In this document: piece by piece, positions 26,945-41,354 of the stretch | Layout: the number at the start of each line of letters is the position of its first letter | Numbering within the stretch: position 1 is the first letter of the stretch | Source: Sinonovacula constricta | Taxonomy: Eukaryota > Mollusca > Bivalvia > Cardiida > Solecurtidae | DNA: 64,000 nt | Assembly (NCBI GenBank): GCA_007844125.1 | Contig: CM017562.1 | Span: 64,429,129 to 64,493,128 of the forward strand | Reading direction: 5' to 3' | Notes under the pieces: model-generated | Told to the model about the DNA's origin: nothing | Seen by the model: the letters and a program-made list of their open reading frames with translations, nothing else | Database searches by the model: none | Translations under genes and position numbers: made by a program

Positions 26945-28542
26945 ACAAAACATTAATTTGTCTTATCTTTTTCTTCTGTTTTCTTTTTTTTAGAATTTTT
27001 ATTCTTCTTTTTTGTTTGTTAATTTTGCCAGCTTACAATGGTACAGATATGCAGTCATTAAATGTTCACTTACGTTTTGTAGTTATTTTATTCACTTAAA
27101 TGTAAGTAGAAAAATATATATTCACATGAAGGCACCATTATACTTGTAAAATACATGGTCATTTTATTTCAATCATTTTTACCTTCAGTTTTTCTTTTTG
27201 TGTGTTATTTGTATTATTATTGATACAAACGCATACGCACGTACAAGCGTGCATATTCATTTACATGATATACTTACATGTTTCGCTTTTAATAAGGAAA
27301 TACAACAAAGTCCTATGAACATTGCAGCATTTACCAAAAGTTGATAAGGCACATTACAACTCCCCTGCTTTTCAAAAGGTATATGCCATTCTGTTTAGCC
27401 AGTGGGTCAGAAAGGTCTTCCTACAGCATTGCCATCACCTGCATTCAGTGCATTGTGCAATGTTGCATATAAAACTTTAGGATCATTTAGTGTAAATGTT
27501 AAAATATACATTACGGATTCCATACTACCAATATGCACAATTTTGCGGGAAATCAGTAAGATAAAAAAAGTTTTCTTTCGATGAATTTACTGGAACGTTA
27601 TAGGAAAGGTACCGGAATATGAAGGTTTGAGCACATTCTGAAGAATAAGCATAATTATTGTTGTATATAACCTGATTGGACTCTTCCTACTGGACAAGCA
27701 ACAGTGAAATGTAATAGTGCGGAATTGTTTGAAAGTGATCAGTACATAGCAGGTTAACATTTTGAGAAATTAACAATTATGCACTAAGTGGACATTATGA
27801 ATGTTTCCATAAAAGAGCGGAACAATTTTACCCAAATAATTTAAGATCATCTGAGACTCTGCATAAAGATTATATTAATTTTATAAACACTTTTACTTAA
27901 TTTTATGTTTCTTATTGTTCAAAAATATTGTTAACAGCTATGAACAAACAACTTTTTATACATGTCATCAAATATTTTAGAACATCAAATATTTTAGAAA
28001 CGTTATTTATTCACAGTGATGATGACAAATCAGTCAATTTATAACGTTTTGTGATAGTATTTAATTTTCGCCTTTTTTAAAAGAATAAATATGACGAAGC
28101 TCTCTTGTCAATGGACTCGTAGAGTCACATTTAAGGTCTTCATATTAATTTCTTACCAATAATGTAATGAAGCATCTGAACGACAACCTTGTTTGAGGCG
28201 GTCTGGGTGGGGTATGTGTGTGGGTGCGTGCGTGCGTGCGCGCGCGTGTGTGTAATGTCTCATCTCTGTGTTTTTAAAAAAAAATGCGTTTAGTTTTTTA
28301 GAAGTATGTGAATAACCTTTATTCATACAAGTATATAGACACGTTCAAGACAGTTAACAACTTTCTTTATACATTTTAGCGTGCGTTTCAACTATATTTC
28401 ATATATTTGTGTACGTGTCACATCTCTCCTGTCATGTATTTCAAAAATAAAGATCTTTAAGAAATTGGGAAAACTGTTGGAAAACTGCCATGTAAACTAA
28501 AATCACAATTATTTAGTGGGGTTTAAAGATATTTTTCTACTA
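26945..28542. other. Non-coding, no gene recognised
   Basis: Follows the 12-bp array. T-rich start, then AT-rich sequence. I looked for remnants of receptor TM7 or exon 2 here and saw none. Confidence 0.55.
28211..28254 (+). repeat. (GT)n/(GC)n microsatellite
   Basis: GTGTGTGGGTGCGTGCGTGC, then GCGCGC and GTGTGT. Confidence 0.88.
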
Positions 28543-28589
28543 CTACTTCTTCTGCTGCTGCTGCTACCACTACAACAACAACAACAACA

Positions 28590-28639
<50 letters not shown>

Positions 28640-28690
28640 GACTACTACGACTAGTACTACTACGACTAGTACTACTACTACTACTACTTC
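28543..28690 (+). repeat. (CTA/CTG/CAA)n trinucleotide microsatellite
   Basis: CTGCTG, then ACAACA, then a long CTA run with CGA interruptions. Yields a Leu-rich frame that is not a gene. Confidence 0.95.
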
Positions 28691-28799
28691 ACTGTGTCAT
28701 GGGCAGTGTCTAGGAGATTCAGTACAAACATTTAGCATTTACAGTGTCTTCGTAATTCGTCAACACTTACAATTATTTCAATACATAAATGATATTGTT

Positions 28800-30800
28800 A
28801 CACAGATTCCAGCTCTGATTTCCAGATATTGATGTACTGGTGTGTCTTTTACAATCCTTTCGTTGTTGGTCAATGTGTTTGTGCACGCAGCTAAACCGGC
28901 ATTTAATTACAATGGCGAAGCAAGAAAAATATATTAAAAGCCAGGTCCAGTTTAAAAGTGCTTTATATAACAGGGCGTTGGCACAAACCCAATCCAGTAA
29001 GGGTCAATGGAAAAAAATGTAAATACTATCATAAATTTGAGGACGAATTCCACTTTGTTTTAGAGTGTCCGTTAAATACAGAACTTAAAAATACCTACAT
29101 AAGGTCATTTTTCTGGACAAATACAAACTCCATTAAATTTCGAGAATTATTTATCAGTACAAGTGAACAAATAAATTTAAAACTTGCTGCTTATATTTTT
29201 GAAGCATTTGAGCAACGTACAGTTAACTTCAGTTTGCTTTAATAGCTTATTATTTCCCAAATTAAAAATTATAAATTTATTTAATGACTAGTGTCTATGC
29301 ATTAAAGTTAGACTCTTACAACTACATATAGCTATTCTAATTGTATCACAATTATAAAGCTTATTACGTCTTAGTTACTATTTACTATTTAGTTACTTTG
29401 TTTCCATGGTAACTTTGTTAAACAACCTACCATTGATATGTGTATGATTATATGCTTGTGTATGGATAGGTCTCTGGCACGGTATACGAATAAAATTCTA
29501 TCTCTCTATAATCATAAAAACGGTAAGACAATCTTTGAGACTTGTAAAAAATTTGTTCGTTTCTCGACTGTGATTAATAAGAATTATGCTTGTTCTGCTT
29601 GTTTGTTTACAACTGGTTTATTAATGGGTCTGCAAATCAATCCTTAAAGTACATTATTTAGTACGTACACTTGTATCTAGGTGATAGTACTGTTTTTCAG
29701 GGTATTAAAATGTACGACACTTAGATTGGTTGTAAGTTATAACAAAATAGGATTTAATTTCAGCCAGCAACTTTATTACCATTTACTTTGTTTACAGCGA
29801 TATTGAGTCAAACCAAATATTCACATATTAGTATGTGTAGCCTGTTCAGAATTTATTATTCCGTTTTTTTTAAAAAGGAAAATCAAAGCACCATGAATGA
29901 ACTGTGTTTCTCCTGTGTTGAAATGCTTCATCCTTTTTGTTCTTGTATCGATGCAATGATACTTGCCGTCCGTTGCTGGTACTTGAGAAGTAGGTACACT
30001 GCATGTCAGAGAGTGGGTCGTAAGCTCCAGTTGTAAACAAACCTGTGTCTGAGACGCATCAGAATGCGTGCTATCTTCGGTGAGATTATACCGGGGTCAG
30101 ATGTAGTTACACTGGATAATATGATGTTGTTTTAAACCAACTTGTAGATTAATTGAAATGTATGTGTCTCAAGATGCGCGCTTAATGACTGACTAACAGA
30201 ATCGGTCAGTGCGAGGCAATCAGCGTGGATGTTCAGAAAAGGGTTAATAAAAACATCGGTGTCTGTCTGAGTTAGTCATTGGTTCTCCAGGAACAGTGCA
30301 GTAATGACATTTTAGAATACATTGAATCTGGTCAGTTAACTTTCGCTAGTTATCATTCAGTGTTTAATTGAACTGAAATTGCTACAAGAGGGATTTTAGG
30401 TGAGTTTTATTCTTATTTATTTACCTATCATATTCAATATCAAAGATATCATAATACCTTTTCGATATATAAGCACCACTTATATAAAAGACCGGTTCTG
30501 TTCCTGTACTTTGAAGGTTAATACAACCTTTTCGTCACTAGTAAATAATTACTTCAAATATGGATGCATAAAATATGATAAATTATTATATTTTTGTATT
30601 GGTGCCATTTTAAATGAAGATCAAATTGCGATTGCACCTTCAAATCCATTTAGTTGTTTTAGTGTAAAGATAGATGACCACTTCTGTCAACATTAATATC
30701 AATCGTTACTCATTTTACCGCCTTTTGTTGACATATTTTAACCATCTTATCTATGATGTTGTCTCTACCGATAGCTTTGTTTATTACAAATTAGATGTGT
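28800..30800 (+). repeat. Ancient duplicated unit, copy III
   Basis: Begins with the caatgtgttt..gcacgcag word (28871), is interrupted by a LINE fragment (28946-29260), then carries gctccagttgtaaacaaa (30025), tgcgcgcttaatgact (30175), gatgttgttttaa (30123; also 44784) and accatcttatct (30741; also 45662) in the same order as copies II and V. Confidence 0.72.
28946..29260 (+). mobile_element. LINE 3' fragment (end of ORF2)
   Basis: The frame from about 28946 to 29242 encodes GRWHKPNPVRVNGKKCKYY, then FEDEFHFVLEC and an aromatic-rich end, the same C-terminal finger layout as the LINE at 15.7 kb (ETEYHFLLVC). The second Cys of the finger is Tyr here. After the stop, cccaaattaaaa resembles 16350 in the 3' UTR of the first LINE. 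A decayed remnant of a related but different LINE. Confidence 0.7.
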
Positions 30801-31858
30801 CTTATAATGTTTGGTTAACGCTAATTTGACTGAAATGTAATGTAATGCTTCACTATAAAAAGCACATAAACGCTTAGAGCGTCGATTGTTTATTCAAATA
30901 CAGTTCTGGTTTCTCAATTGAAGCATACGTTAAGAGACTGTTACAAGCTGTTTGATAGAAGGTGGATACTTTCAGTTTAAAAAAATGACTGAAATAAAAA
31001 AAAAAAAAAGAACACAATCACGGTCTGGTCTTCCAAGAATGTACTAGTAGATAGTGATTGTTACCTAATTTGATTATTAGGTGTTGAATGAAAAAGTCAA
31101 CACATTGTTGCATTTATTTTTTATTTACCATAATGTATATGTTAAACATATTTTAGGCTTAATCTCACTTGCTGTTTAAATCAGAATTGCCATTTACTTG
31201 TTGACTAATCTGGTTTATTGTTCAGCTATATGTCAGATACAGACATTTGATCATTATGATATGAAAACGATTGTTCCTGCTTTTTGACACCCAGTGTACC
31301 AAAAATGAGAATGACTCTGCCAATCTGCAGGATCTGATTGGATAAACTATAATTAAATTAAAATTCTGACCAAGAGGAAGGAACTTTTAAATTGATCTCA
31401 GAGTTTGGCTCAATATCTTATTACATCAAAGCCCCGGATTTAGTATATACTGTTTTTGTTCAATAAATATACAAAAAGTACATGGTACTGTTGATTTTGT
31501 TTTTATTGTGACTAAAAAACAATATTCTTTACCATCAGCAAAATCTTTTTTTTTATTTTTGTAGTTAAGTATAGCAAATATCATTGTATTCACTCACAGC
31601 AAATTTTGGAGTGTAGATTTTGATTGCCATGTAAGTAAACATTTTTTTAAATATATGCCACTGGCGTTTTAATTGTGCAGAGCCGTACATTAATTTTTAG
31701 CTTGCAAGTTTTTAGTCCAGACATATTTTGTGACAACATTATAATGTAGGTAAATATTTGTGTTCGGCTTATCAATGTGGACCTTAGAAAAACATTTCTT
31801 TGAAACTGGGAGAGGATCATAACATGGAAATGTTGTCTAGTTGACCGAAGAAGCATTG

Positions 31859-32285
31859 GTGGTTCATCCTTCATGTCGGTTCATCCTTGATGTCGGTTCA
31901 TCCTTGATGTCGGTTCATCCGTGATGTTGGCTTATCCTTGATGTCGGTTCATCCTGGATGTCGGTTCATCTTTGATGTCGGTTCATCCTTGATGTCGGTT
32001 CATTCTTGATGTCGGTTTATCCTTGATGTCGGTTCATCCTTGATGTCGGTTATCCTTGATGTCGGTTCATCCTTGATGTTGGTTTATCCTTGGTGTCGGT
32101 TCATCCTTGACGTTGGTTCATCCTTGATGTCGGTTCATTCTTGATATCGGTTCATCCTTGATGTTGGCTCATCCTTGATGTTGGCTCATCTTTGATGTCG
32201 GTTCATCCTTGATGTTGGTTCATCCTTGATGTTGGTTTATCCTTGATGTCGGTTCATCCTTGATGTCGGTTCATTCTTGATGTCA
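31859..32285 (+). repeat. 17-bp minisatellite
   Basis: About 25 copies of ggttcatccttgatgtc, with gtt/ttg and ctta/ttta variants. Confidence 0.95.
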
Positions 32286-32444
32286 TCATTCACCAATTTA
32301 ATGTCTTCTAAATGGCGATGGCTGTTTACCCGAATTAATAAAATAAGCAAAAATAAGTACAACAGTCGTCACAATAAATGTTGTAAATGTTAAAACTTAA
32401 CTTAAGCAAGTATTCTCTAAATATTTGATTGGTTGTTTTACACA

Positions 32445-32680
32445 GGAATCATCACTGCATGAGAGCTGTAACTTGTGGAAGATGCCTATCTGGAGCGATG
32501 GTATTGTAGAGATAGATGACAACAATAAATCCGATGTTAACTGTCTCTCACGTGTTTATTCCTGAGATTACAGTGTTAATCTAAGACTCAATGCTTGATT
32601 AATTAATTTGGCATTTCCTGCATACTCGAGTTTGGTTGCCGTAATGTAGACTACATAACTCATGGGATCTGTTTGTTTCC
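32445..32680 (+). repeat. Diverged duplicate block (pair of 11150-11400)
   Basis: Second copy, same orientation. The small open frames in it are not convincing genes. Confidence 0.75.
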
Positions 32681-34030
32681 TTGAGTTGGTTTTTGTTATG
32701 GTGTGCCGTTGCGAAGGACAAATGTTGTGCGGACACAGACATGAAAACATGATATCTGGGGATAAGAAGAGGTTGAATGTTGTGCAAAAATGATTTTTGC
32801 CTTGTACATTTACGTCACGCCCAGTTCAAAACACCTTTATTTGTTCTGTCGACGTGTGCATATAGTAGAAGATTACATGACACTTTCATGACACTCCAGG
32901 TGCGTTATCCTACATGCAGATTACAATTGTTTCTGAATGATTTATTGTTCTTATTACGTTGTCTTTTTTATGGCACCAATTTATCCTAGATTTACAATTA
33001 TTTATCTGTTTAAACTGTCAATCTTGGTGCACGTTTTTTCCATAACGTTTCTAATTATATTTTTTATCTTTACTGTCCCGGTAAAAATGTCGCTAGAGTC
33101 AATATCTATGCCAGCGTTACAGTCCATATTATGTAACAAACGGTCAGAATGTATTACCCACCTTTGTACAACTTGTAACAGAAAGAGGACAAAAAGGACG
33201 ACGTAGGACTCCTGCAAATGATCAAAGTAGAAAATTTCAAATAACACAGACTTGACAATTTTCTATTTTAAATAGCCAAACACATTTTACGTACATAAAT
33301 AAGTTGTATCTGTTTTGTTTAAAATATGTTAAACCTTACACTATTCCAAAACCTATATTTATGGTCCACCCAGACAAATTAAAAACAAGTGTTAACAGTT
33401 TTCACTGGGCATTCTTCGGTATGTTCCTTTCTCATTGAAGAAAATATTAAAAACAGTCATTGCCCGAAATGCCCAATTTCAATTAGCACCTTCCTTGTGT
33501 TTTCATTTCTGCTTACCAAGTGCTCAATCAGCACTTGCCTTGTGTTTTCATTTCTGCTTTACAAGTGCCGCTTTCTCCAAAACCATAAATAAATTGAATA
33601 AATTTAATAAGACAACACAATGGATATATATGATACCATCTTTGTTTTTACGTTATATCTACAATATCGCCAACCACGACATTCAATTAGTTGAACATGT
33701 ATAAAAAGCTAGATTGTGCTAGAATCTGTATTTATTACCAATGTCATTGAACAATATTTTTATGTTAACTATTTTCCTTTGTCACTTTAATATGATCAAA
33801 CTTTTGAATGTGCTTTCTCAAGATACATTGTAATACTGCACTTTACGAAGCCTAATAATAACCTTTACAATTGTAGAATACTAAATGATGTACAGAGTAA
33901 AATAATACTTTATTTTTATTATGATGCAAAATAACAATATTTGTTCTATGTTGACCTTTACAACACGTGTTCACTCGCATTACATTAGTAACGTAACTAC
34001 ATTTAGATATTAGAGATGTTATTAGAACAA
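32681..34030. other. Non-coding, no convincing gene
   Basis: Contains gcaccaatttatcctagatttac (about 32973), similar to gcaccaacatgtcctatatttac (42630), so probably another trace of the duplicated unit. Confidence 0.5.
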
Positions 34031-37000
34031 TTATTATCAGACCTGACTACTGTTATTATCAGACCTGACTACTGTTACTATCAGACCTGACTTCTGTTAC
34101 TATCAGACCTGACTACTGTTACTATCAGACCTGACTTCTGTTATTATCAGACCTGACTACTGTTACTATCAGACCTGACTACTGTTACCATCAGACCTGA
34201 CTACTGTTACTATCAGACCTGACTACTGTTACTATGACCTGACTACTGTTACTATCAGACCTGACTACTGTTACTATCAGACCTGACTTCTGTTACTATC
34301 AGACCTGACTACTGTTACTATCAGACCTGACTACTGTTACCATCAGACCTGACTACTGTTACTATCAGACCTGACTTCTGTTACTATCAGACCTGACTTC
34401 TGTTACTATCAGACCTGACTACTGTTATTATCAGACCTGACTTCTGTTATTATCAGACCTGACTACTGTTACCATCAGACCTGACTACTGTTATTATCAG
34501 ACCTGACTTCTGTTATTATCAGACCTGACTACTGTTACTATCAGACCTGACTTCTGTTATTATCAGACCTGACTTCTGTTATTATCAGACCTGACTACTG
34601 TTACCATCAGACCTGACTACTGTTATTATCAGACCTGACTTCTGTTATTATCAGACCTGACTACTGTTATTATCAGACCTGACTTCTGTTATTATCAGAC
34701 CTGACTACTGTTATTATCAGACCTGACTACTGTTACCATCAGACCTGACTACTGTTACTATCAGACCTGACTTCTGTTATTATCAGACCTGACTACTGTT
34801 ACTATCAGACCTGACTACTGTTACTATCAGACCTGACTACTGTTACTATCAGACCTGACTACTGTTATTATCAGACCTGACTACTGTTATTATCAGACCT
34901 GACTTCTGTTATTATCAGACCTGACTACTGTTACCATCAGACCTGACTACTGTTATTATCAGACCTGACTTCTGTTATTATCAGACCTGACTACTGTTAT
35001 TATCAGACCTGACTACTGTTATTATCAGACCTGACTACTGTTATTATCAGACCTGACTACTGTTACCATCAGACCTGACAACTGTTACTATCAGACCTGA
35101 CTTCTGTTATTATCAGACCTGACTACTGTTACTATCAGACCTGACAACTGTTACTATCAGACCTGACTTCTGTTATTATCAGACCTGACTACTGTTATTA
35201 TCAGACCTGACTTCTGTTATTATCAGACCTGACTACTGTTACCATCAGACCTGACTACTGTTATTATCAGACCTGACTTCTGTTATTATCAGACCTGACT
35301 ACTGTTATTATCAGACCTGACTTCTGTTATTATCAGACCTGACTACTGTTACCATCAGACCTGACTACTGTTATTATCAGACCTGACTTCTGTTATTATC
35401 AGACCTGACTACTGTTACCATCAGACCTGACTACTGTTACTATCAGACCTGACTTCTGTTATTATCAGACCTGACTATTGTTACTATCAGACCTGACTAC
35501 TGTTACTATCAGACCTGACTATTGTTACTATCAGACCTGACTACTGTTACTATCAGACCTGACTACTGTTACCATCAGACCTGACTACTGTTACCATCAG
35601 ACCTGACTACTGTTACTATCAGACCTGACTACTGTTACCATCAGACCTGACTATTGTTACTATCAGACCTGACTACTGTTACTATCAGACTTGACTACTG
35701 TTACTCTAGACCTGACTACTGTTACTATCAGACTTGACTACTGTTACTCTAGACCTGACTACTGTTACCATCAGACCTGACTATTGTTACTATCAGACCT
35801 GACTACTGTTACTATCAGACTTGACTGCTGTTACTCTAGACCTGACTACTGTTACTATCAGACTTGACTACTGTTACCATCAGACCTGACTACTGTTACC
35901 ATCAGACCTGACTACTGTTACTATCAGACCTGACTACTGTTACCATCAGACCTGACTATTGTTACTATCAGACCTGACTACTGTTACTATCAGACCTGAC
36001 TATTGTTACTATCAGACCTGACTACTGTTACTATCAGACCTGACTACTGTTACTATCAGACCTGACTACTGTTACTATCAGACCTGACTACTGTTACCAT
36101 CAGACCTGACTTCTGTTATTATCAGACCTGACTTCTGTTATTATCAGACCTGACTACTGTTACCATCAGACCTGACTACTGTTATTATCAGACCTGACTT
36201 CTGTTATTATCAGACCTGACTACTGTTATTATCAGACCTGACTACTGTTATTATCAGACCTGACTACTGTTATTATCAGACCTGACTACTGTTACCATCA
36301 GACCTGACTTCTGTTATTATCAGACCTGACTACTGTTACTATCAGACCTGACAACTGTTACTATCAGACCTGACTTCTGTTATTATCAGACCTGACTACT
36401 GTTATTATCAGACCTGACTTCTGTTATTATCAGACCTGACTACTGTTACCATCAGACCTGACTACTGTTATTATCAGACCTGACTTCTGTTATTATCAGA
36501 CCTGACTACTGTTATTATCAGACCTGACTTCTGTTATTATCAGACCTGACTACTGTTACCATCAGACCTGACTACTGTTATTATCAGACCTGACTACTGT
36601 TATTATCAGACCTGACTATTGTTACTATCAGACCTGACTTCTGTTATTATCAGACCTGACTACTGTTACCATCAGACCTGACTACTGTTACTATCAGACC
36701 TGACTTCTGTTATTATCAGACCTGACTATTGTTACTATCAGACCTGACTACTGTTACTATCAGACCTGACTATTGTTACTATCAGACCTGACTACTGTTA
36801 CTATCAGACCTGACTACTGTTACCATCAGACCTGACTACTGTTACCATCAGACCTGACTACTGTTACTATCAGACCTGACTACTGTTACCATCAGACCTG
36901 ACTATTGTTACTATCAGACCTGACTACTGTTACTATCAGACTTGACTACTGTTACTCTAGACCTGACTACTGTTACTATCAGACTTGACTACTGTTACTC

Positions 37001-39129
37001 TAGACCTGACTACTGTTACCATCAGACCTGACTATTGTTACTATCAGACCTGACTACTGTTACTATCAGACTTGACTACTGTTACTCTAGACCTGACTAC
37101 TGTTACTATCAGACTTGACTACTGTTACCATCAGACCTGACTACTGTTACCATCCGACCTGACTACTGTTACTATCAGACCTGACTACTGTTACCATCAG
37201 ACCTGACTATTGTTACTATCAGACCTGACTACTGTTACTATCAGACCTGACTATTGTTACTATCAGACCTGACTTCTGTTATTATCAGACCTGACTACTG
37301 TTATTATCAGACCTGACTACTGTTACTATCAGACCTGACTTCTGTTATTATCAGACCTGACTTCTGTTATTATCAGACCTGACTACTGTTATTATCAGAC
37401 CTGACTACTGTTATTATCAGACCTGACTATTGTTACTATCAGACCTGACTTCTGTTATTATCAGACCTGACTTCTGTTACTATCAGACCTGACTTCTGTT
37501 ATTATCAGACCTGACTACTGTTATTATCAGACCTGACTATTGTTACTATCAGACCTGACTTCTGTTATTATCAGACCTGACTACTGTTATTATCAGACCT
37601 GACTACTGTTATTATCAGACCTGACTTCTGTTATTATCAGACCTGACTTCTGTTATTATCAGACCTGACTACTGTTACTATCAGACCTGACTACTGTTAC
37701 TATCAGACCTGACTACTGTTACCATCAGACCTGACTACTGTTATTATCAGACCTGACTACTGTTATTATCAGACCTGACTACTGTTACTATCAGACCTGA
37801 CTACTGTTACCATCAGACCTGACTACTGTTACCATCAGACCTGACTATTGTTACTATCAGACCTGACTACTGTTACCATCAGACCTGACTACTGTTACTA
37901 TCAGACCTGACTACTGTTACTATCAGACCTGACTACTGTTACTATCAGACCTGACTACTGTTACCATCAGACCTGACTTCTGTTATTATCAGACCTGACT
38001 ACTGTTATTATCAGACCTGACTACTGTTACTATCAGACCTGACTACTGTTACTATCAGACCTGACTACTGTTACTATCAGACCTGACTACTGTTACTATC
38101 AGACCTGACTTCTGTTATTATCAGACCTGACTACTGTTACTATCAGACCTGACTACTGTTACTATCAGACCTGACTACTGTTACTATCAGACCTGACTTC
38201 TGTTATTATCAGACCTGACTACTGTTATTATCAGACCTGACTACTGTTACTATCAGACCTGACTACTGTTACTATCAGACCTGACTACTGTTACTATCAG
38301 ACCTGACTACTGTTACTATCAGACCTGACTACTGTTACTATCAGACCTGACTACTGTTACTATCAGACCTGACTACTGTTACTATCAGACCTGACTACTG
38401 TTACTATCAGACCTGACTACTGTTACTATCAGACCTGACTACTGTTACTATCAGACCTGACTACTGTTACTATCAGACCTGACTACTGTTACTATCAGAC
38501 CTGACTACTGTTACTATCAGACCTGACTACTGTTACTATCAGACCTGACTACTGTTACTATCAGACCTGACTACTGTTACTATCAGACCTGACTACTGTT
38601 ACTATCAGACCTGACTACTGTTACTATCAGACCTGACTACTGTTACTATCAGACCTGACTACTGTTACTATCAGACCTGACTTCTGTTATTATCAGACCT
38701 GACTACTGTTACTATCAGACCTGACTACTGTTACTATCAGACCTGACTACTGTTATTATCAGACCTGACTTCTGTTATTATCAGACCTGACTATTGTTAC
38801 TATCAGACCTGACTACTGTTACTATCAGACCTGACTTCTGTTATTATCAGACCTGACTTCTGTTATTATCAGACCTGACTACTGTTATTATCAGACCTGA
38901 CTACTGTTACTATCAGACCTGACTACTGTTACTATCAGACCTGACTACTGTTACTATCAGACCTGACTACTGTTACTATCAGACCTGACTACTGTTACCA
39001 TCAGACCTGACTACTGTTACTATCAGACCTGACTACTGTTACTATCAGACCTGACTACTGTTACTATGACCTGACTACTGTTACTATCAGACCTGACTAC
39101 TGTTACTATGACCTGACTACTGTTACTAT
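34031..39129 (+). repeat. 22-bp satellite-like array, 5.1 kb
   Basis: About 230 copies of cagacctgactactgttact plus at; variants ttctgttatt, taccatc, gtatt. A 21-bp form with ctctagacc appears in two clusters of three, 1251 bp apart, which is 57 units: a higher-order duplication. The stretch 38270-38680 is nearly pure. Confidence 0.97.
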
Positions 39130-40634
39130 TAGAAATAGTATACCGTAATGATACACTTTGATGTAGCTACAAAAATTGTTCCCTGCTTTAATGTTAAAAA
39201 GAAACAGATTCCTGTCTACAGTTTTCTTTGTATTGATCAACAAACACCGCCATTTCTACAAGCGTTCTATTGTTAGCTCTTATTCCCAAATAGCATGTAC
39301 TTGGCGTGTCTCTAATCATTTGCAAACATCAATTGGTTTAATAAGTAACATCATGCGTTTCTCTTCTTTTTATGTTTTTATAAGTAATTATTCACTCACC
39401 GCAATCTTACTGTTTAGTAAGAAACACATATAACCAAAATCCTACGTTTCGACAATTAATTAAAATCAGTTTATCTTGTAGATGGTGCTTTTGTCGCATA
39501 CCAGTAAACTCACCAAACACGCCATAAACCCTGTTTGCAATACCCTTAAAGCATTAGTCATATTCGTTACTGTTATAATTTGTTGTTGTTTTTTAACTTT
39601 AAAAAAATATTTTTCAATTCATCTCTTATTATTGTTAAACTAGTTTAAAACTAGTTCTAAACTTGTCTGCTCGAAAAAAGCCTGGCTAAGTAAGTAGTAA
39701 GATACTTTTCGCCAACATTTTTTTCCACAGATAGATGGGAAACCTCCATGATAACTCTTACAAAGTCTAGTAAAACGTTGTTTAAACATTACCATGGAAA
39801 TGCACTACTCCATTCTTTATTGTCCTGCTCCTTTGTCGGTATTCTAGTTATTGGTGATATGTCTGTCTTGAAGTTTTAGCAGCATTCATCATCGCCATAT
39901 CTTTATAGCAATCCTTGTCGCTGTTGGTTTTCGCCTTTTACTCATTCGTTATTACTTTTCGTCATGGTTATTGTATATTTGTCAATCAAACGCTATATCT
40001 GTTACTTATGTTATGTGTGGTGGTTGATCATAGTAAAGGTAAATAATTGACACAATATTGTTTGAATTGTGGACAATATTCCAAAAGTCCGTTTAATACA
40101 CTTTGTATCTGACACTAAGGACGTATTTTTTTTAGTTTTCAACTATATGATACTTCAATTACGTTATGGGACATCGTATTCGGTGCCGTATGAGATCCAA
40201 AATACAAAAACTATTTACAAGCCAGGAGCTAAACACGTCTTTAACATCAATTACAAATACTCTTCAATGTGAGCGAATGCATTCAAAAATAAAGCGTTTT
40301 CATGCTATCGACGAATTTTAAAACAATACTCAAGTGCACGCCAAACACCTAGCAGCCAATCCTAAAGGTATCTGTCTGTCAGTCCGTATTGCGAATGATG
40401 GCTGCAACCACTTAACAGAATGGGTAAAGTCTTTAACAAAAATTGCATACTCTGTCAGGAAACAAACATTATCAAGCTTGAGGTTTTCAAACTCATAGAA
40501 ATATTGGGCATCGAAGGCTTAAGTAGGCATAAACTTTTTTTTTTGTGTTCAACTTCTTGTCAATATTATAAGCATAAAACATTGTATATAATTTTATTCA
40601 CTGTCACGACTAGCGACTATACCGCTATGACTGA

Positions 40635-41243
40635 TGTTATGTCAGTACACATACTATCACTGGTGCTTTGTCAGTACACATACTATCACTGGTGCTTTGT
40701 CAGTACACATACTATCACTGGTGCTTTGTCAGTACACATACTATCACTGGTGCTTTGTCAGTACACATACTATCACTGGTGCTTTGTCAGTACACATACC
40801 ATCACTGTACAATGTCAGTACACATACTATCACTGGTGCTATGCCAGTACACATACTATCACTGGTGCTTTGTCAGGACACATACTATCACTGGTGCTTT
40901 GTCAGTACACATACTATCACTGGTGCTATGTCAGTACACATACTATCACTTACACATACTATCACTGGTGCTATGTCAGTACACATACTATCACTGGTGC
41001 TATGTCAGTACACATACTATCACTGGTGCTATGTCAGTACACATACTATCACTTACACATACTATCACTGGTGCTATGTCAGTACACATACTATCACTGG
41101 TGCTATGTCAGTACACATACTATCACTTACACATACTATCACTGGTGCTATGTCAGTACACATACTATCACTGGTGCTATGTCAGTACACATACTATCAC
41201 TTACACATACTATCACTGGTGCTATGTCAGTACACATACTGTT
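40635..41243 (+). repeat. 29-bp minisatellite (cagtacacatactatcactg type)
   Basis: About 21 copies of cagtacacatactatcactg plus gtgctttgt/gtgctatgt. Truncated units (ttacacatactatcac) recur four times at regular places. Open frames across it are artefacts. Confidence 0.95.
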
Positions 41244-41251
41244 GCTGATGT

Positions 41252-41285
41252 TATCTCTGTCTCTGTCTCTCTCTGTCTCTCTCTG

Positions 41286-41351
<66 letters not shown>
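41252..41351 (+). repeat. (TC)n microsatellite
   Basis: TCTCTG then pure TC run, directly after the 29-bp array. Confidence 0.95.

Positions 41352-41354
<3 letters not shown>

Noticed and set aside
24467..27099. Four open frames of about 800-850 codons over the 12-bp array
   Set aside because: They follow automatically from a stop-free 12-bp repeat; no domains, no non-repetitive protein of substance at either end, and no preferred frame.
34031..39129. CRISPR-like appearance of regular short repeats
   Set aside because: Units abut directly with no unique spacers; this is a minisatellite. The same applies to the arrays at 11.6, 40.6 and 48.4 kb.
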